From: Eutreptiella sp. 'Long Island Sound 2002'
Lineage: Eukaryota; Euglenozoa; Euglenophyceae; Eutreptiales; Eutreptiaceae
Length of the DNA: 64,000 nt
NCBI GenBank assembly: GCA_964036045.1
Contig: OZ038378.1
Span: forward strand, 170,406,476-170,470,475
Reading direction: 5' to 3'
Part shown: positions 61,334 to 64,000 of the stretch, one piece after another
Layout: every line of letters begins with the position of its first letter
How positions within the stretch are numbered: the first letter of the stretch is position 1
Notes under the pieces: generated by a model
What the model saw: only the letters and a program-made list of their open reading frames with translations
The model's database searches: none
Told to the model about the DNA's origin: nothing
Program-made: the position numbers and the translations under genes

Positions 61334-64000
61334 CAATGTGGAATATGAGTGGCGCCAATGCATGAAATTGCTGGCAGCGCGCGGAACTTGAGATCACTGT
61401 GAACACTCAGTCAATTGCTGCCGATTTGGGGTCCAGGAACCTTTGCAGCTCACTGCGGTGCGGCAGGCTCCCTAGAGGAGTGCAGACTGTCTGTGCAATA
61501 CACCGCAGTTCGTTCAAAAAACAGTGTACACCAACATTTCAACAGTTTTTGAGAAGTCTATCCCGTAGGACATGAGTTTACGGTGCAAAGCACAGCACGT
61601 GTACAACAAGAGGCCCTGTTAAAGGTACTGACGCATCATCCATTTGTGTATCGGTGGCTCTCTGCCCTTTGGAATTGCCAGTTGCCCTTTTTGGGCTCCC
61701 ATAACCCGAACTTACTCTGTTTCATCCGCAAGTCCAAAGTGAGAAGGCTGTGGGCCGGTCAGTTACCGCAATGTGATCGAAGTAGGTTGTGGTCCTTGAG
61801 GCTTGTTTCTGTTGTGCACGATTGCAGTGCCGGAGCCGCTCCCTCTGAGCCCCTTTATTCCGTCGGTGATTTGTTGGCAGCAGCCGCTAAAAGAAGGGTT
61901 GGTTTCTCATGTAGTGTCTCAGGTTTATCGCAAATCACCTCCGAATTCCGGATTCGTGGCTGAATGAAAGTTGGACAGATGATTCAGCTGCGCAATGTTT
62001 GGTTTTTTTCGACAGATTGGGAAGTAATGGGGGCTGACGCCTTGGAGGCGCATGGTTTGGGCAGCGGCTGCGACGTTTTTTCCCCAAACCAACCCAAATC
62101 TGCCGGTTGTTGTTCCTGTTGGGCGCGGAAAGGGTACTGTTTTGCACCACCTCTCGCCTGTTGTAACATATCCCTTGAACGGTGTATGCAATGATTTGCA
62201 TGATCACCCATCCAGATCTAAGGTGCTGTGGCGCACGGTTGGCCACGGTGGAGAAACCGCTTGAGTAGGAAGAGCAAGCGGTTGCACAACCGTTGGGGCC
62301 GCAGTTGGAGTTGAAAAGACGCGGTTGGCGTGGAACCGACAGAAGGGAGGGCGGCGTTCTATACCTGTTGTAGAGGGTAGGATGGGAATTTCCCTCCCAG
62401 CGTAGGCCCGGATGGGCAGTATTGCGAACGATCCTGCACGCAAACACACTTTTTTTCAGCCACAAAAATGGTGACCCGGGACTAAGATGTCGGAGGAGCG
62501 TTGCTCGGAACATTGAATCTTTGCCAGGCTGCCAGTGCTGGGGACTCATTTAAAGAGTTTTTTTGCCCGGAAACTGAACGATCAGATGAGGTCTCAACTG
62601 AGAGAATTGGGTTTCACCATTGTATGGGACGTGGCTCTGGCACTCATCGCATGAGTGCTGTGCTCAAGCATGTTCCCACATTGCAGTGCCGGTTGCCAAC
62701 CTTCCAACTGGGTACTGCCCATTACATGCTGCTGCTGTGTTCTGGAATGGAATTCTAAGGCCAACACATTGTCTGAAAATACAGGCCGTTTTGCCCATTG
62801 TCGAGTCCTGAGCCTGCCAGGGGTCTGTGTGCCAGGGGCACCAGCAAAAGGCCCCCGTGTGACGTTTTGAATGACATATGCTGCTTCACTCACATTGACT
62901 CCTCTCTTGTTTCTTAGCACAAACGTGTGGCAGATTTTGAACAGAGAAGATCCACATCAAATGCTCATTGCAACATTCACCTAAGCTAAAAGCTGCTGAT
63001 AAACTTCACGAAACTGCACACTGCTCTTGGTCGGTGAACTTAGCCCTTGGAAACATGGGTCCAACGTCGCAGTCTCAGATTCAATGGTGTCACGTTTGGG
63101 TGCAGCTGAGAGAGAAGGGGGCTGAGAACAGCTCATGACAAAATGACGATTAAACAGGACTGGCAAACACGATTTGTTGGTGGCGGACCAACTTTCAGTA
63201 TCAACGCGCTTACGTGTTTCTGTTCATGTGGGGAGAAGCCCACGCCTCTGCAGGTTCTGTACACCAGGTTGAAAGGCGTCCCCTGCATCATTTTCTACCT
63301 GTGGCCCCCAAGAGGTTGGCCTGGCATTGGTCAGTCCCAGGGTTTGTTTTGCCGATCCTGGTCTGGCACGCAGCCGTTCCTGCCGCTGATGCCTGTCTTC
63401 CTACGCTTCCAATTCCCAATCCCCGCCTTCACTTAACCTTGACGTTGCGTCATGAGGTCTTGGCCCCGCGGGTAATGTACATACACCAGATCATTTGTGG
63501 CAGAAGTAGACAGGCCCCGAGTCTGTCCAGGCTGGGGCCCGTGGCCCCGTGCACCGGTTATGTTATCTCCCTCATTGGGACTGTGACAGATGGTGGCCAA
63601 TTTACGTGCCGCTGGTGCTGCTTGCATGAGGCAGGTGTATGTGCGAGGTGTGTCTGTTAGTGTTGGGCTGCACTGCACTGCGTGTGCACAAACCGCGCCT
63701 CTAATACCACAGGTCATGCCGACCAGCTGGCGCGACGTATGGCCTCCTATTTTTTTGGAGTGGCAGCAGTTTGTTGATGGTAGTGGTGGACTTTTGATGC
63801 AGGACTTGTTGTTGATCTGCCGAGGTCCCCTGCCCTCCCCTTGAACGCAATCCACCGTTACAAGGCAACCTCAACATTGCAAACCAGCTATGCCTGGATT
63901 TGCAACACCAATGCTGCAGATGGAATGGCCATGCAACCTCCTTTGAATTTAATGGAGCCGCATGGGGTTGGGTGTGTTGTCCGTGCAGGCTGTTTCTTTC
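61334..64000. other. Intergenic or intronic, no gene recognised
   Basis: No exon with convincing borders and a conserved peptide. A short open stretch after an ACCACAG acceptor at about 63714 (MPTSWRDVWPPIFLEWQQFV) might be an exon of a gene continuing out of the window, but nothing supports it beyond composition. Confidence 0.4.

Overview
This is a eukaryotic nuclear window. Coding sequence sits in small exons (63-333 nt, one of 879 nt) with GT/AG borders, separated by introns of about 0.25-5.6 kb that are full of microsatellites, minisatellites and long C or G homopolymers. There are no bacterial operons, CRISPR arrays or recognisable tRNA/rRNA genes. A repeat-rich protist or algal genome fits best. 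I cannot name the organism from sequence alone.

Layout. (1) 233-19392 (+): the 3' part of a TOR (target of rapamycin) kinase gene, 11 exons from the FRB domain through the complete kinase domain to the FATC C-terminus; the 5' part lies outside the window. (2) 19393-29361: no intact gene seen; (GTAT)n tracts, minisatellites, a reverse-transcriptase remnant with a YMDD box, and a GC-rich composite repeat. (3) 29362-35511: a complete 6150-bp transposon-like element with 33-bp terminal inverted repeats (one mismatch) and a 5-bp target duplication TCAAT. It carries ORF-A (RNase H/DDE-like candidate) and a spliced ORF-B with short introns, plus eleven copies of an 18-bp palindrome AWTGCGAGSCCTCGCAWT confined to intergenic and intronic DNA. 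(4) 37100-39013 (+): an intronless gene for a membrane-anchored or organelle-targeted glutathione S-transferase-like protein. (5) 39757-40676: a 920-bp TIR element with a TA duplication. (6) 42107-43710 (+): a PHD-like zinc-finger gene and a neighbouring two-exon gene with an acidic C-terminus, flanked by inverted TTTACGCC-type repeat clusters. (7) 45160-45960: two oppositely oriented arrays of an ~87-bp repeat around a poly-G tract, next to a minus-strand zinc-finger ORF. (8) 48684-61333 (+): a seven-exon gene for an unrecognised ~674-aa protein with a Ser/Pro-rich N-terminus and helical C-terminal half. (9) 61334-64000: no gene recognised.

The strongest candidate for something undescribed is the 29.4-35.5 kb element. 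A palindrome family present only in its non-coding intervals sits beside a protein whose N-terminus looks ParB/sulfiredoxin-like, which invites the idea of element-specific, parS-like sites. ORF-B also has two in-frame stop codons (TAA, then TAG after a well-formed phase-0 intron) inside otherwise open frame, and a PIP-box-like tail beyond a third stop. The host TOR gene ends in TAG directly after its terminal Trp, so TAG is a real stop in this genome. The element is therefore either decayed, read through, split into several ORFs, or acquired from a lineage with a different code.
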